A stretch of DNA of 64,000 nt, taken from contig JADJNH010000006.1 in NCBI GenBank assembly GCA_016714365.1, forward strand, positions 186,001 through 250,000, given 5' to 3'. How positions within the stretch are numbered: position 1 is the first letter of the stretch; each line of letters begins with the position of its first letter. Both the position numbers and the translations under genes were made by a program. Source of the stretch: Candidatus Vicinibacter affinis. Lineage in GTDB: Bacteria; Bacteroidota; Bacteroidia; Chitinophagales; Saprospiraceae. This document shows, piece by piece, positions 1 through 7,743 of the stretch. The notes under the pieces were generated by a model. That model was not told where the DNA came from. It saw only the letters and a program-made list of their open reading frames with translations, and made no database searches.

Positions 1-1
1 G

Positions 2-325
2 GTCGCTACCCGTTCAGAAAAAAATGATGTGTATGCTTTGGGTGCGGGCCTCCGCCAAAAGATCACCAAGCGAATATCCATCAACGCTGAATATATTTAC
101 GTACTTCCGGACCAATTGGCTCCAGAATATAAAAATTCTGTTTCCCTGGGATTTGATATTGAGACCGGAGGACACGTGTTTCAATTGCATTTCACCAATT
201 CAACCGGAATGTTTGAACGCGCTTTTATTGCTGAAACCATCGGCGATGTTGGCAAAGGTGATATTCGCTTTGGTTTTAACCTCAGCAGGGTTTTTACACT
301 GGCCAAACCAAAAGTAATAGAGTAA
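2..325 (+). CDS. DUF5777-type outer-membrane beta-barrel protein, 3' end only
   Basis: The frame is open from the first base of the window to a TAA at 323-325, so only the last 107 or so codons are present; the GTG at 29 is an internal Val, not a start. The chain is an alternation of short amphipathic strands (ISINAEYIYVLP, SVSLGFDIETGGHVFQLHF) and ends IRFGFNLSRVF plus a short tail. This matches the end of the complete gene at 41658-42632 (FGFEFGTSGHAFQIF, then LIGFNITRLF), so the two are paralogues. The family is known as predicted barrels next to YceI and cytochrome-like proteins in Bacteroidota. Its upstream neighbours lie outside the window. Substrate and role are unknown. Confidence 0.75.
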   Translation, partial: VATRSEKNDVYALGAGLRQKITKRISINAEYIYVLPDQLAPEYKNSVSLGFDIETGGHVFQLHFTNSTGMFERAFIAETIGDVGKGDIRFGFNLSRVFTLAKPKVIE

Positions 326-346
326 TCCTCTCCTGGAAATCCCATT

Positions 347-363
347 AAAAGGGATCCCTTTTT
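347..363 (+). terminator. Short palindromic terminator-like hairpin after the DUF5777 gene
   Basis: AAAAGGGATCCCTTTT is a perfect 16-bp palindrome followed by further T. As RNA it gives a 6-bp stem with a GAUC loop and a U run, 22 bp after the DUF5777 stop. It is short, so termination efficiency is uncertain. Confidence 0.45.
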
Positions 364-370
364 AACTGCC

Positions 371-428
371 CCGAACGAAAGGATTTTACTCTATGTGGGA
401 CTGATCCATATTACACGATCTCGTTCGG
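371..428. repeat. 8-bp inverted repeat with 42-nt spacer upstream of icmF
   Basis: CCGAACGA at 371-378 is the exact reverse complement of TCGTTCGG at 421-428. A second short pair (GGAT near 381, ATCC near 404) lies inside. The element sits between the DUF5777 terminator and the icmF promoter box, so it is more likely a DNA site or the end of a separate transcript than part of the icmF leader. No known riboswitch consensus is seen. Confidence 0.3.
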
Positions 429-497
429 TTTAGTCTCTCCTTACTCACCTAAATGTATTTCCTGCCAAGCTAATCCTGCCCATTGGGTGAGATTTCG

Positions 498-505
498 TAT
501 TTTTG
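498..505 (+). promoter_or_regulatory. Candidate -7 box (TAnnTTTG) for icmF
   Basis: TATTTTTG matches the Bacteroidota -7 consensus TAnnTTTG. A start point about 7 bases on would lie near 512, downstream of the TTG at 483 and upstream of ATG 525. This supports 525 as the translation start. No well-spaced -33 TTG is seen. Confidence 0.4.
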
Positions 506-524
506 GTGCCTAAAACGTAACCAC

Positions 525-3500
525 ATGATTCAGGCTTCCATCGCCTACCAGGCCAAATATAAAATCCGCATCCTTACCGCAGCTTCGCTTTTTGACGGTC
601 ATGACGCGGCCATCAACATCATGCGCAGGATTATGCAAAGCAGTGGTGCTGAAATCATTCACCTGGGTCATAACAGGTCTGCCCTGGAGATTGTGGATGC
701 TGCGATTCAGGAAGATGTGCAGGGTATAGCGATTACCTCCTATCAGGGTGGTCACAATGAATTCTTTAAATACATTCATGATTTATTGAAGGAAAAAGGT
801 TGCGGTCACATCAAACTCTTTGGAGGAGGAGGCGGAACCATCCTGCCATCAGAAATTGAAGACCTTCATGCTTATGGGATCAATCGGATTTACAGTCCTG
901 ATGATGGCCGTCATATGGGACTCCAGGGAATGATCAATGACCTTTTGGCCCAATGTGATTTTGCGACCGGAAGTTCGATTAATGGTGAAGTAAAAGCGTT
1001 GGAGAATAGAGATTTCAGAGCAATAGCCCGATTGATCTCAGCAGTTGAAAATTTTCCAGAAGATGCGAATACACTTATCAGCAGTTTGGGAAAACCGAAA
1101 TCAATTGCACAAGCGCCCATTCTTGGTATCACCGGAACAGGAGGTGCCGGAAAATCAAGTCTGGTAGATGAACTCATCAGAAGATTTGTATTGGACTTTC
1201 CGGAAAAAACCATTGCCATACTGTCTGTGGATCCGTCGAAGCGCAAAACCGGTGGGGCTCTTTTAGGTGACCGCATACGCATGAATGCCATCCACCCAGA
1301 GTTTCATGGAGGTAAAGTGTATATGCGTTCTCTGGCAACAAGGCAAAGTAATCTTGCTCTTTCTCCACACATCAAAAATGCCTTACAAATACTCAAGATA
1401 GCCGGATTTGACCTCATCATACTTGAGACCTCCGGCATTGGTCAAAGTGATACAGAAATTGTGGACTTCAGTAATGTGTCCCTGTATGTGATGACACCTG
1501 AATATGGTGCAGCAACCCAATTGGAGAAAATTGATATGTTGGATTTTGCAGACATGGTGGCCATCAATAAATTTGATAAAAGAGGAGCTCAGGATGCTTT
1601 GCGTGACGTCCGCAAGCAATATCAACGGAACAAACAGTGGTGGGATAAATCACCGGATGAGATGCCGGTTTTTGGAACGATTGCATCACAATTCAATGAC
1701 CCCGGAACCAACCATCTGTACAAATCATTGATTTCACTGATCAAAGAAAAAACCGGAACAGACTTGGTATCAACCCTTGACATCCCAACCGGAGAATCAG
1801 AGAAAATTTACATCATCCCACCCGGCAGAACCAGATACTTATCTGAAATTTCTGAAAACAATCGAAAATACGATGAATGGGTTAATATGCAATCTTCATT
1901 GGCCCATCAATGGCAATCACTTGAAGAAACGGTTAAATTGTTACAAGAAGATGAATCCATTCAAGGCAAACTTAACACCAAAATTGAATCCGTTAAAATA
2001 AATATTGATGGTCATGTAAGACTGCTGTTGGAAAATTGGGAAGACAAAAAGAAAGCCTATGCCGCGGACGAATATGTGTACAAAGTCCGGGATAAGGAGG
2101 TAAAAGTGCAAACTAAAACAGTATCACTTTCTCATACTAAGATTCCAAAAGTAGTGTTGCCTAAATATCATTCCTGGGAAGACATCTTGAGGTGGTCACT
2201 GCAGGAAAATGTGCCCGGAGAATTTCCTTACACAGCCGGCGTATTTCCATTCAAACGAAAAGAAGAAGATCCTACCAGAATGTTCGCCGGAGAAGGTGGC
2301 CCGGAACGTACTAACAGAAGATTTCATTATGTAAGCCTGGACATGCCGGCCAACAGGCTAAGCACCGCATTTGACTCCGTAACTCTATATGGAGAGGATC
2401 CAGATTATCGTCCGGACATTTATGGTAAAGTTGGAAACAGCGGAGTCAGTATATGCTCCCTGGACGATGCCAAAAAACTGTACAGCGGATTTGACCTGTG
2501 TGATCCAAGGACGTCGGTGAGTATGACCATCAACGGTCCTGCTGCAACCATCTGTGCTTTTTTTATGAATGTTGCCATTGACCAGCAATGTGAACTCTAC
2601 ATCAAGGCCCATCAAATGCAAGATCTTGTAGAGGCTGCTTTCAAAAGAAAATATGATGATAAGCAGCTTCCAAGACCTCAATACATTGGTGAACTCCCTC
2701 CGGGAAATAACGGTCTTGGTTTGATGTTATTAGGCCTTACAGGAGACGAAGTGTTGCCTCCGGATATATACCATCAGTTAAAAGCAAAAGCGCTTAAATC
2801 AGTTCGCGGAACTGTGCAGGCAGATATTCTTAAAGAAGATCAGGCGCAAAACACTTGTATTTTCTCGACTGAATTTTCCTTAAAACTAATGGGAGATGTT
2901 CAGGAGTATTTTATTCGCCATGCAGTACGCAATTTTTATTCTGTCTCCATCAGCGGATATCACATTGCTGAAGCAGGTGCAAATCCAATTTCACAATTAG
3001 CATTCACCCTTTCCAATGGATTCACTTTTGTGGAATACTACTTGTCTAGAGGAATGAACATTGATGACTTTGCGCCAAACCTCTCCTTCTTTTTTTCCAA
3101 CGGCGTAGATCCTGAATATGCAGTGATCGGCAGAGTGGCGCGAAGAATATGGGCCAAAGCGATGAAGCATAAATACAAAGCAAATGAAAGATCGCAAATG
3201 CTCAAATATCATATTCAAACTTCAGGAAGATCTCTGCATGCACAAGAAATAAGTTTTAATGACATCCGCACTACCCTACAGGCTTTGTATGCGATTTACG
3301 ACAATTGCAATTCTTTGCATACCAATGCATACGACGAAGCAATAACAACGCCAACCGAAGAATCTGTGCGAAGGGCCATGGCGATTCAGTTGATCATTAA
3401 CAACGAACTAGGACTGGCGAAAAATGAAAATCCGCTTCAGGGATCTTTTATTATTGAAGAACTGACTGATTTGGTGGAAGAGGCGGTGTTATCAGAATTT

Positions 3501-3905
3501 GATAGGATTTCAGAACGGGGAGGTGTATTGGGGGCGATGGAAACCATGTATCAGAGAAGTAAGATTCAGGAAGAGAGTTTATATTATGAAACCTTGAAAC
3601 ATACCGGAGAGTATCCGTTGATTGGCGTCAATACATTTTTGTCTAAAGACGGATCTCCAACTATTTTACCTAAAGAAGTGATCCGTGCAACTGAAGAAGA
3701 AAAAATAGATCAGATCAAGTCTCTTGATAATCTTAAAAAAGTGAATGAAGAAATCTCTGCTGCTGCGTTGCGCAATCTTCAAATGGCCGCTGTTCATCAC
3801 GACAACATTTTCAATCACCTGATGGAAGCAGTAAAGAGTTGTTCGCTTGGTCAAATCACCACTGCCCTTTACGCCGTCGGCGGAAAATATCGACGAAATA
3901 TGTGA
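525..3905 (+). CDS. icmF: Fused isobutyryl-CoA mutase IcmF (B12 domain, MeaB-like GTPase, mutase)
   Basis: Adenosylcobalamin-dependent mutase interconverting isobutyryl-CoA and n-butyryl-CoA, with its own G-protein chaperone in one chain. Order from Met 525: a B12-binding domain to about residue 135 (LFDGHDAAINIM, ITSYQGG, KLFGGGGGTI); a MeaB/ArgK-type GTPase from about 195 with P-loop GTGGAGKSSL; then the TIM-barrel mutase from about 560. Two substrate-pocket positions separate this family from methylmalonyl-CoA mutase (Tyr/Arg). Here they read Phe in GVFPFKR (about 575) and Gln in QAQNTCIF (about 773), the IcmF pattern. At 1126 residues it has the usual IcmF length. A longer frame begins at TTG 483, but ATG 525 better fits both the B12 domain start and the promoter box. 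The gene stands alone; no other acyl-CoA genes are in the window. Related subfamilies with other branched acyl-CoA substrates cannot be fully excluded. Confidence 0.93.
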   Translation: MIQASIAYQAKYKIRILTAASLFDGHDAAINIMRRIMQSSGAEIIHLGHNRSALEIVDAAIQEDVQGIAITSYQGGHNEFFKYIHDLLKEKGCGHIKLFGGGGGTILPSEIEDLHAYGINRIYSPDDGRHMGLQGMINDLLAQCDFATGSSINGEVKALENRDFRAIARLISAVENFPEDANTLISSLGKPKSIAQAPILGITGTGGAGKSSLVDELIRRFVLDFPEKTIAILSVDPSKRKTGGALLGDRIRMNAIHPEFHGGKVYMRSLATRQSNLALSPHIKNALQILKIAGFDLIILETSGIGQSDTEIVDFSNVSLYVMTPEYGAATQLEKIDMLDFADMVAINKFDKRGAQDALRDVRKQYQRNKQWWDKSPDEMPVFGTIASQFNDPGTNHLYKSLISLIKEKTGTDLVSTLDIPTGESEKIYIIPPGRTRYLSEISENNRKYDEWVNMQSSLAHQWQSLEETVKLLQEDESIQGKLNTKIESVKINIDGHVRLLLENWEDKKKAYAADEYVYKVRDKEVKVQTKTVSLSHTKIPKVVLPKYHSWEDILRWSLQENVPGEFPYTAGVFPFKRKEEDPTRMFAGEGGPERTNRRFHYVSLDMPANRLSTAFDSVTLYGEDPDYRPDIYGKVGNSGVSICSLDDAKKLYSGFDLCDPRTSVSMTINGPAATICAFFMNVAIDQQCELYIKAHQMQDLVEAAFKRKYDDKQLPRPQYIGELPPGNNGLGLMLLGLTGDEVLPPDIYHQLKAKALKSVRGTVQADILKEDQAQNTCIFSTEFSLKLMGDVQEYFIRHAVRNFYSVSISGYHIAEAGANPISQLAFTLSNGFTFVEYYLSRGMNIDDFAPNLSFFFSNGVDPEYAVIGRVARRIWAKAMKHKYKANERSQMLKYHIQTSGRSLHAQEISFNDIRTTLQALYAIYDNCNSLHTNAYDEAITTPTEESVRRAMAIQLIINNELGLAKNENPLQGSFIIEELTDLVEEAVLSEFDRISERGGVLGAMETMYQRSKIQEESLYYETLKHTGEYPLIGVNTFLSKDGSPTILPKEVIRATEEEKIDQIKSLDNLKKVNEEISAAALRNLQMAAVHHDNIFNHLMEAVKSCSLGQITTALYAVGGKYRRNM

Positions 3906-3942
3906 GCCATTCTTGAGCCACACAAGGTGGCTCAAGAATGGC
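3906..3942. terminator. 16-bp perfect hairpin directly after icmF
   Basis: GCCATTCTTGAGCCAC (3906-3921) pairs perfectly with 3927-3942 across a 5-nt loop, starting one base after the icmF stop codon. There is no T run, so this is either a non-canonical 3' end or the head of the tandem repeat that begins at 3917. The right arm of the hairpin is itself part of the repeat unit. Confidence 0.5.
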
Positions 3943-4180
3943 GAACCATAAACCTGGTTTTCCCCAAGAAAAATTGGTTTATGGCCTGGAGATCACCTCA
4001 AGTGAAAAACAATTGCTGCCAACCGATAAAACCTTGAGATACAAAGCCACACAAGGTGGCTCAAGAATGGCGAACCATAAACCTGGTTTTCCCCAAGAAA
4101 ACTTGGTTTATGGCCTGGAGATCACCTCAAGTGAAAAACAATTTTACCAACCGTGAAAACCAAGAGAAACAGAGCCACAC
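3917..4180. repeat. Tandem ~129-bp palindromic repeat, two copies plus a fragment
   Basis: The unit begins GCCACACAAGGTGGCTCAAG and starts at 3917 and 4046 (period 129). A third start at 4174 (GCCACACAAAGTGGGA) decays at once. Copies one and two agree almost base for base over their first 95 bp, then drift. Each unit has its own inverted repeat, CCATAAACC ... GGTTTATGG. The unit can be read as a short peptide in one frame, but the translation has no start context and simply repeats. It looks like a non-coding mobile palindromic unit or a tandem duplication. No transposase and no clear target-site duplication are seen. Confidence 0.75.
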
Positions 4181-4695
4181 AAAGTGGGAGGAAGAAATTA
4201 GAGAATTTGAAAATTTGAAAATTAGCTAATGAGTTAATTTGAAATGACTGAACGATCTCTGCCACGGCAGAGTATCGGCGACAGCACGATAAGTGAAGGA
4301 GTTCTCGGACCACCGGCGGAAGCGGGAAAGCGGCAAACGAGAAAATTGTGGAATTAGAAAATTTGAAAATTATTTAATGGAAGATTCATTTCATTGACAA
4401 TTTTAAAATTAGCCAAAGAAAACAAAAATGTAAGCTTAGAATCGCTAAAATACTATTCGCATTTTATTTGATCGGATTGTATTTGTATTAAAGTACCATT
4501 TCACATATTCAAACTGAAAAATCGTTAAAAACTCTGGTCATGGACTTTTTAAAGGGCTAAAATTGGTCTTTATCTTAACTTCAGTTAGTGGGTGCTAAGG
4601 CACAAGGCGAAAAAGTCAAATTGAGAAAATTGATCGAGGATATGTCATTAGGAAGAAAAGTCTAACCAAAATCCAACAATATCCAAAATTAAAGG
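4181..4695. other. Non-coding interval with imperfect direct repeats around a GC-rich patch
   Basis: No gene is seen. A 29-bp AT-rich word at 4203-4231 recurs at 4351-4379 with 26 of 29 matches (core AGAAAATTTGAAAATT type). Between them lies a much more GC-rich stretch, about 4250-4345, containing the small inverted repeat TCTGCC-AC-GGCAGA. The remainder to 4695 is AT-rich without recognisable structure. The arrangement could be the scar of an inserted element or a duplicated spacer. Confidence 0.4.
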
Positions 4696-4703
4696 TATAT
4701 TTG
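4696..4703 (+). promoter_or_regulatory. Candidate -7 box (TAnnTTTG) for the PPC-repeat protein gene
   Basis: TATATTTG matches the Bacteroidota -7 consensus and lies 15 bp before ATG 4719, implying a very short leader. No TTG at -33 spacing is visible. Confidence 0.4.
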
Positions 4704-4718
4704 ACAAATGCAGAGTAA

Positions 4719-6521
4719 ATGAAAATGAAATCCCTTTATATTTTGTGCCTAAGCACCCTTTTCTTACAGAAGATATGGGCCCAAACTGAGATTGAGCCCA
4801 ATAATACTTGTATAGAAGCAAACACTGCCAAAGTAGGTGAAATATTTTCTGGCAACTTTCATATTATTAGTGATCGTGATTTTTACAAAATAACCATTCC
4901 AAGATCGGGTTATTATAAATTAGCCATAGACTTTATTGACCCAAATTCAATTCTACAAATCCGCATGAGTAAGGATGATTGTACTCAAACAAAATGGGGA
5001 TTTAAGTCCAAAATTGGAAATATGCTCACTGAATATTCTCTTATTTTCTATGAGGGTGGTGAGTATATATTAGATGTTTCCATTCAAAATAGTGTCTTTA
5101 CAAATTCAGGATACAACATTATTCTTTCAAATGATCCGGAAGACCCATATGAAGAAAATAATTCAATAGGTCACTCTGCAGAAATTTTTTTAAATCAGAG
5201 TATTGTTGCCACATTTAATGGGATAAATATTAATCCCAAATTATCCAATAATAATTATGACTCTGAATTTTTCAAAGTAAAGATTGAAAGAAAAGGTATT
5301 CTTGTATTTGAGATTGAAGAAATTGAACCAAATATAGATATTTCAGTTTCACTTTTCAATTCAGATTCATCTGCATTTGCATGCATCTGTTGCGGAGACA
5401 CAATTACTTTTCCCAAATTTGGTGAAATACTGGCATGTGACACAGGATATTATTATATAAGTTTTAGACCATGCGATTGGAATACATTAGGTAAAACAAA
5501 AATAAAATTTAATTTTAGTTTTTTAGAGGATACTACTGAGTGCAACGAAGTTAAAGAAAGTGCAACGTATTTAGTAAATAATCAACAAGTGTTTGGCTCA
5601 ATTGGAGCCTATGGGCTTGGTGATTACGATGTAGATTATTACAGATTTACAACCGATAAAATTTGTGTATTTAATGTTAATGAATTTACTTATGATGAAA
5701 ATGCAGATTTAAAAATAATCCTTCATCATCCTGATGGCAAAACAACAGAATATTACAAATATGATAAAAATTTATACTCCAATAAAGAAATAATTCTTTG
5801 TGAAGATACCGATTACTATTTAGAAATCACCACAAGACATTCATCCTGTAGTCCTAAATTAAACATATATTTTTATAGTTTCATTTTGGATTTATCCGAT
5901 GTAGATAAAAATGAATGCAACAATAATTTCGAAACTGCCCCCCTTATTTTTCCGAACCAAAATTATTTGTGTTCAAAGGATGTTGCAAAAAATGACCTTG
6001 AATATTTTAAATTTTCTGTTACTAATTCTGATTCTCTGACCTTCCAATTCTACAATGTAGATGAAAATCATCCCATTGAATTTAGCTTGTTTTCACCTAA
6101 TAAAAATCGTATTAAGAGCTCCATAATTTACGGCCCATTGTCTACCATAAGTTATAAGCATGGAAAATATAATGCAGATCTATTTGCAAAAATTGAATAC
6201 CTGGACTCTGGAGACGACAAACAATATTTTAATTTTATCTATGAAAATTCGAATTTAACAAAAAATTTCGACAACCATATTTTTCCAATCACTGTTTATT
6301 ATAAAGCGCATTCGCGGGTTTTAAAAGTAGAAAGTAAAGACCCTATTAGTAAATTGGCATGTAGAATTTACGACTTATTTGGAAGGCTTGTTTATGAAAA
6401 TTCCTTTTTGAATTTTAATGAAACAGAAATCCTATTCGATAATCCTATTTCATCACTTTACTTTCTGGTACTAGACATGGGAAATCAAAACCAGGTAGAA
6501 AGAATTTATATACCTGAGTAA
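4719..6521 (+). CDS. Secreted T9SS cargo protein with four PPC-like domains
   Basis: A 600-residue exported protein of unknown target. A signal peptide ends at about residue 22 (LFLQKIWAQ). Four segments follow, each starting with an Asn/Glu-rich turn and ending in an F/Y-F/Y-K strand typical of bacterial pre-peptidase C-terminal (PPC) domains: EIEPNN...DFYKITI, DPYEENN...EFFKVKI, ECNEVKES...DYYRFTT, ECNNNFE...EYFKFSV. The last 80 or so residues (CRIYDLFGRLVYENS...ISSLYFLVLDM) form a type A T9SS sorting domain, so the protein should be released or surface-anchored. No catalytic domain is seen; PPC domains usually assist neighbouring enzymes or bind surfaces. Codon use is clearly more AT-rich than in icmF or the TonB receptor (many TTA, AAT, ATA), which hints at separate origin or relaxed selection. 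The gene stands alone. Confidence 0.8.
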   Translation: MKMKSLYILCLSTLFLQKIWAQTEIEPNNTCIEANTAKVGEIFSGNFHIISDRDFYKITIPRSGYYKLAIDFIDPNSILQIRMSKDDCTQTKWGFKSKIGNMLTEYSLIFYEGGEYILDVSIQNSVFTNSGYNIILSNDPEDPYEENNSIGHSAEIFLNQSIVATFNGININPKLSNNNYDSEFFKVKIERKGILVFEIEEIEPNIDISVSLFNSDSSAFACICCGDTITFPKFGEILACDTGYYYISFRPCDWNTLGKTKIKFNFSFLEDTTECNEVKESATYLVNNQQVFGSIGAYGLGDYDVDYYRFTTDKICVFNVNEFTYDENADLKIILHHPDGKTTEYYKYDKNLYSNKEIILCEDTDYYLEITTRHSSCSPKLNIYFYSFILDLSDVDKNECNNNFETAPLIFPNQNYLCSKDVAKNDLEYFKFSVTNSDSLTFQFYNVDENHPIEFSLFSPNKNRIKSSIIYGPLSTISYKHGKYNADLFAKIEYLDSGDDKQYFNFIYENSNLTKNFDNHIFPITVYYKAHSRVLKVESKDPISKLACRIYDLFGRLVYENSFLNFNETEILFDNPISSLYFLVLDMGNQNQVERIYIPE

Positions 6522-6657
6522 ATCATAATTAAAGAATTTTAACTCTTACAAAACTGCTTAGGCAATTTGTTGTTATAAATAATTTGGATCAAAACCAGAA
6601 TATTTATCATTTCAGTTTTAACCAATTGAAGTAAAAAATGATCTCTTTTAATAATTC

Positions 6658-7560
6658 TCAATCAGTTTTAACTGCTCGCCTTATTATTCCATTCATAATC
6701 ATCACCCCTAGCAAGATAAAGCTAAATCCTAGCAGGTCATTCCATGCGATACTCTCGCCATCCATCCATCCGACCACCAATGAAACCAATGGCATCAGAT
6801 AAGTCACACTGGCTGCAAACAAAACATGCACCTTTTGGATAAGCACATTAAAGAGGGCCATGGCCACCGCACTTCCCAAAACACTTAAAGCCAATAAATG
6901 ATAAAATGCATTTCCTTGTGAAATGGCTACTGGAATTTGATGAAATGCTCCACTCAAATATGCTATGGGAATACAAAGTACCATTAAGGAGACATACATG
7001 ATCGCTGTCATTTGCAGACCCGGAAAATCTCCCAACTTTGTCTTGATGATGTTCCCGTTTAACCCATATAAAAAAGGAACCGTAAATGCCACCAATAAAT
7101 AAAAGCCATCTGCTTTTAATTCGGCATTGGGTTTTAACAATATCAAACAAAAAGCTCCTATCAATGCCAGAACTGTTCCGGTAAGTTTGATGCGATCGTT
7201 TTTAATGCCATAGAACATTACGCCAATGGCAAAAGTGCAAATAGGGGTGAATGCATTCACAATACCTGCGAGCGAACTGGAAATTTTTTGCTGTGCAAAA
7301 GGGTACAGAAAAGCAGGTAAAAAGGATCCTATAAGTCCTACAAAAAAAATAGTACCAAAATATTTTAGAGGAATAATCCGTATGGCTTTCAATAAAAACG
7401 GGCTCAACGCAATAGCAGAAAAAAACATTCGAAGGCTGGCCACCTGAGTTGGATTAAAAGACACCAAACTGTGTTTGATAAAATAATAACTGAATCCCCA
7501 AATGATGGTAAGTATGATTAACAACGACCACGCAAAAAGGTCCGGCTTTTTCTCTGACAT
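6658..7560 (-). CDS. EamA/DMT-family permease
   Basis: A 300-residue integral membrane protein of the drug/metabolite transporter superfamily with about ten hydrophobic helices arranged as two EamA halves. The first half shows IIWGFSYYFIK and SLRMFFSAIALSP; the second has FTVPFLYGLNG and SYLMPLVSLVVGWMDGE, the conserved ends of the repeat. Members export amino acids, nucleotides or other metabolites; the substrate cannot be read from sequence. It has a clear promoter of its own and is divergent from the TonB receptor operon. Length is normal and no defects are seen. Confidence 0.88.
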   Translation of the reverse strand: MSEKKPDLFAWSLLIILTIIWGFSYYFIKHSLVSFNPTQVASLRMFFSAIALSPFLLKAIRIIPLKYFGTIFFVGLIGSFLPAFLYPFAQQKISSSLAGIVNAFTPICTFAIGVMFYGIKNDRIKLTGTVLALIGAFCLILLKPNAELKADGFYLLVAFTVPFLYGLNGNIIKTKLGDFPGLQMTAIMYVSLMVLCIPIAYLSGAFHQIPVAISQGNAFYHLLALSVLGSAVAMALFNVLIQKVHVLFAASVTYLMPLVSLVVGWMDGESIAWNDLLGFSFILLGVMIMNGIIRRAVKTD

Positions 7561-7578
7561 TTTTTAAATTCTGGCCGG

Positions 7579-7608
7579 CAAAGATAGCCATTATATTTAC
7601 CAATCCAA
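7579..7608 (-). promoter_or_regulatory. Promoter of the EamA gene (TTG-N19-TATCTTTG)
   Basis: On the minus strand TTG (7608-7606) is followed after exactly 19 bases by TATCTTTG (7586-7579), a full match to the Bacteroidota primary-sigma consensus TTG-N17-20-TAnnTTTG. The start codon at 7560 follows 18 bp after the box. This is the best promoter match in the window. Confidence 0.65.
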
Positions 7609-7743
7609 CGTATATCAAAATACCTGAGTATCCATGATCAAATCAAAGATCTGAAGTTATTTAACTTTTATGAAAAGAAAATCACACAATACTTGCAACG
7701 AAATGCCGTTTTGATAATCTTAAAAAAGGTCATAAAACGAAGT

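Noticed and set aside
24..317. A frame in a different phase over the left-edge barrel gene
   Set aside because: It runs against the beta-barrel pattern, which is continuous only in the frame ending at 325.
326..524. Cobalamin riboswitch upstream of icmF
   Set aside because: The B12-box consensus (GCCACTG-type) is absent and the spacing does not fit.
3938..4156. Short frame giving a repeated 30-odd-residue peptide inside the tandem repeat
   Set aside because: It has no start context or known domain, and its repetition simply follows from the DNA repeat.
3906..4385. Insertion sequence after icmF
   Set aside because: There is no transposase frame, no terminal inverted repeats enclosing it and no clear target-site duplication.
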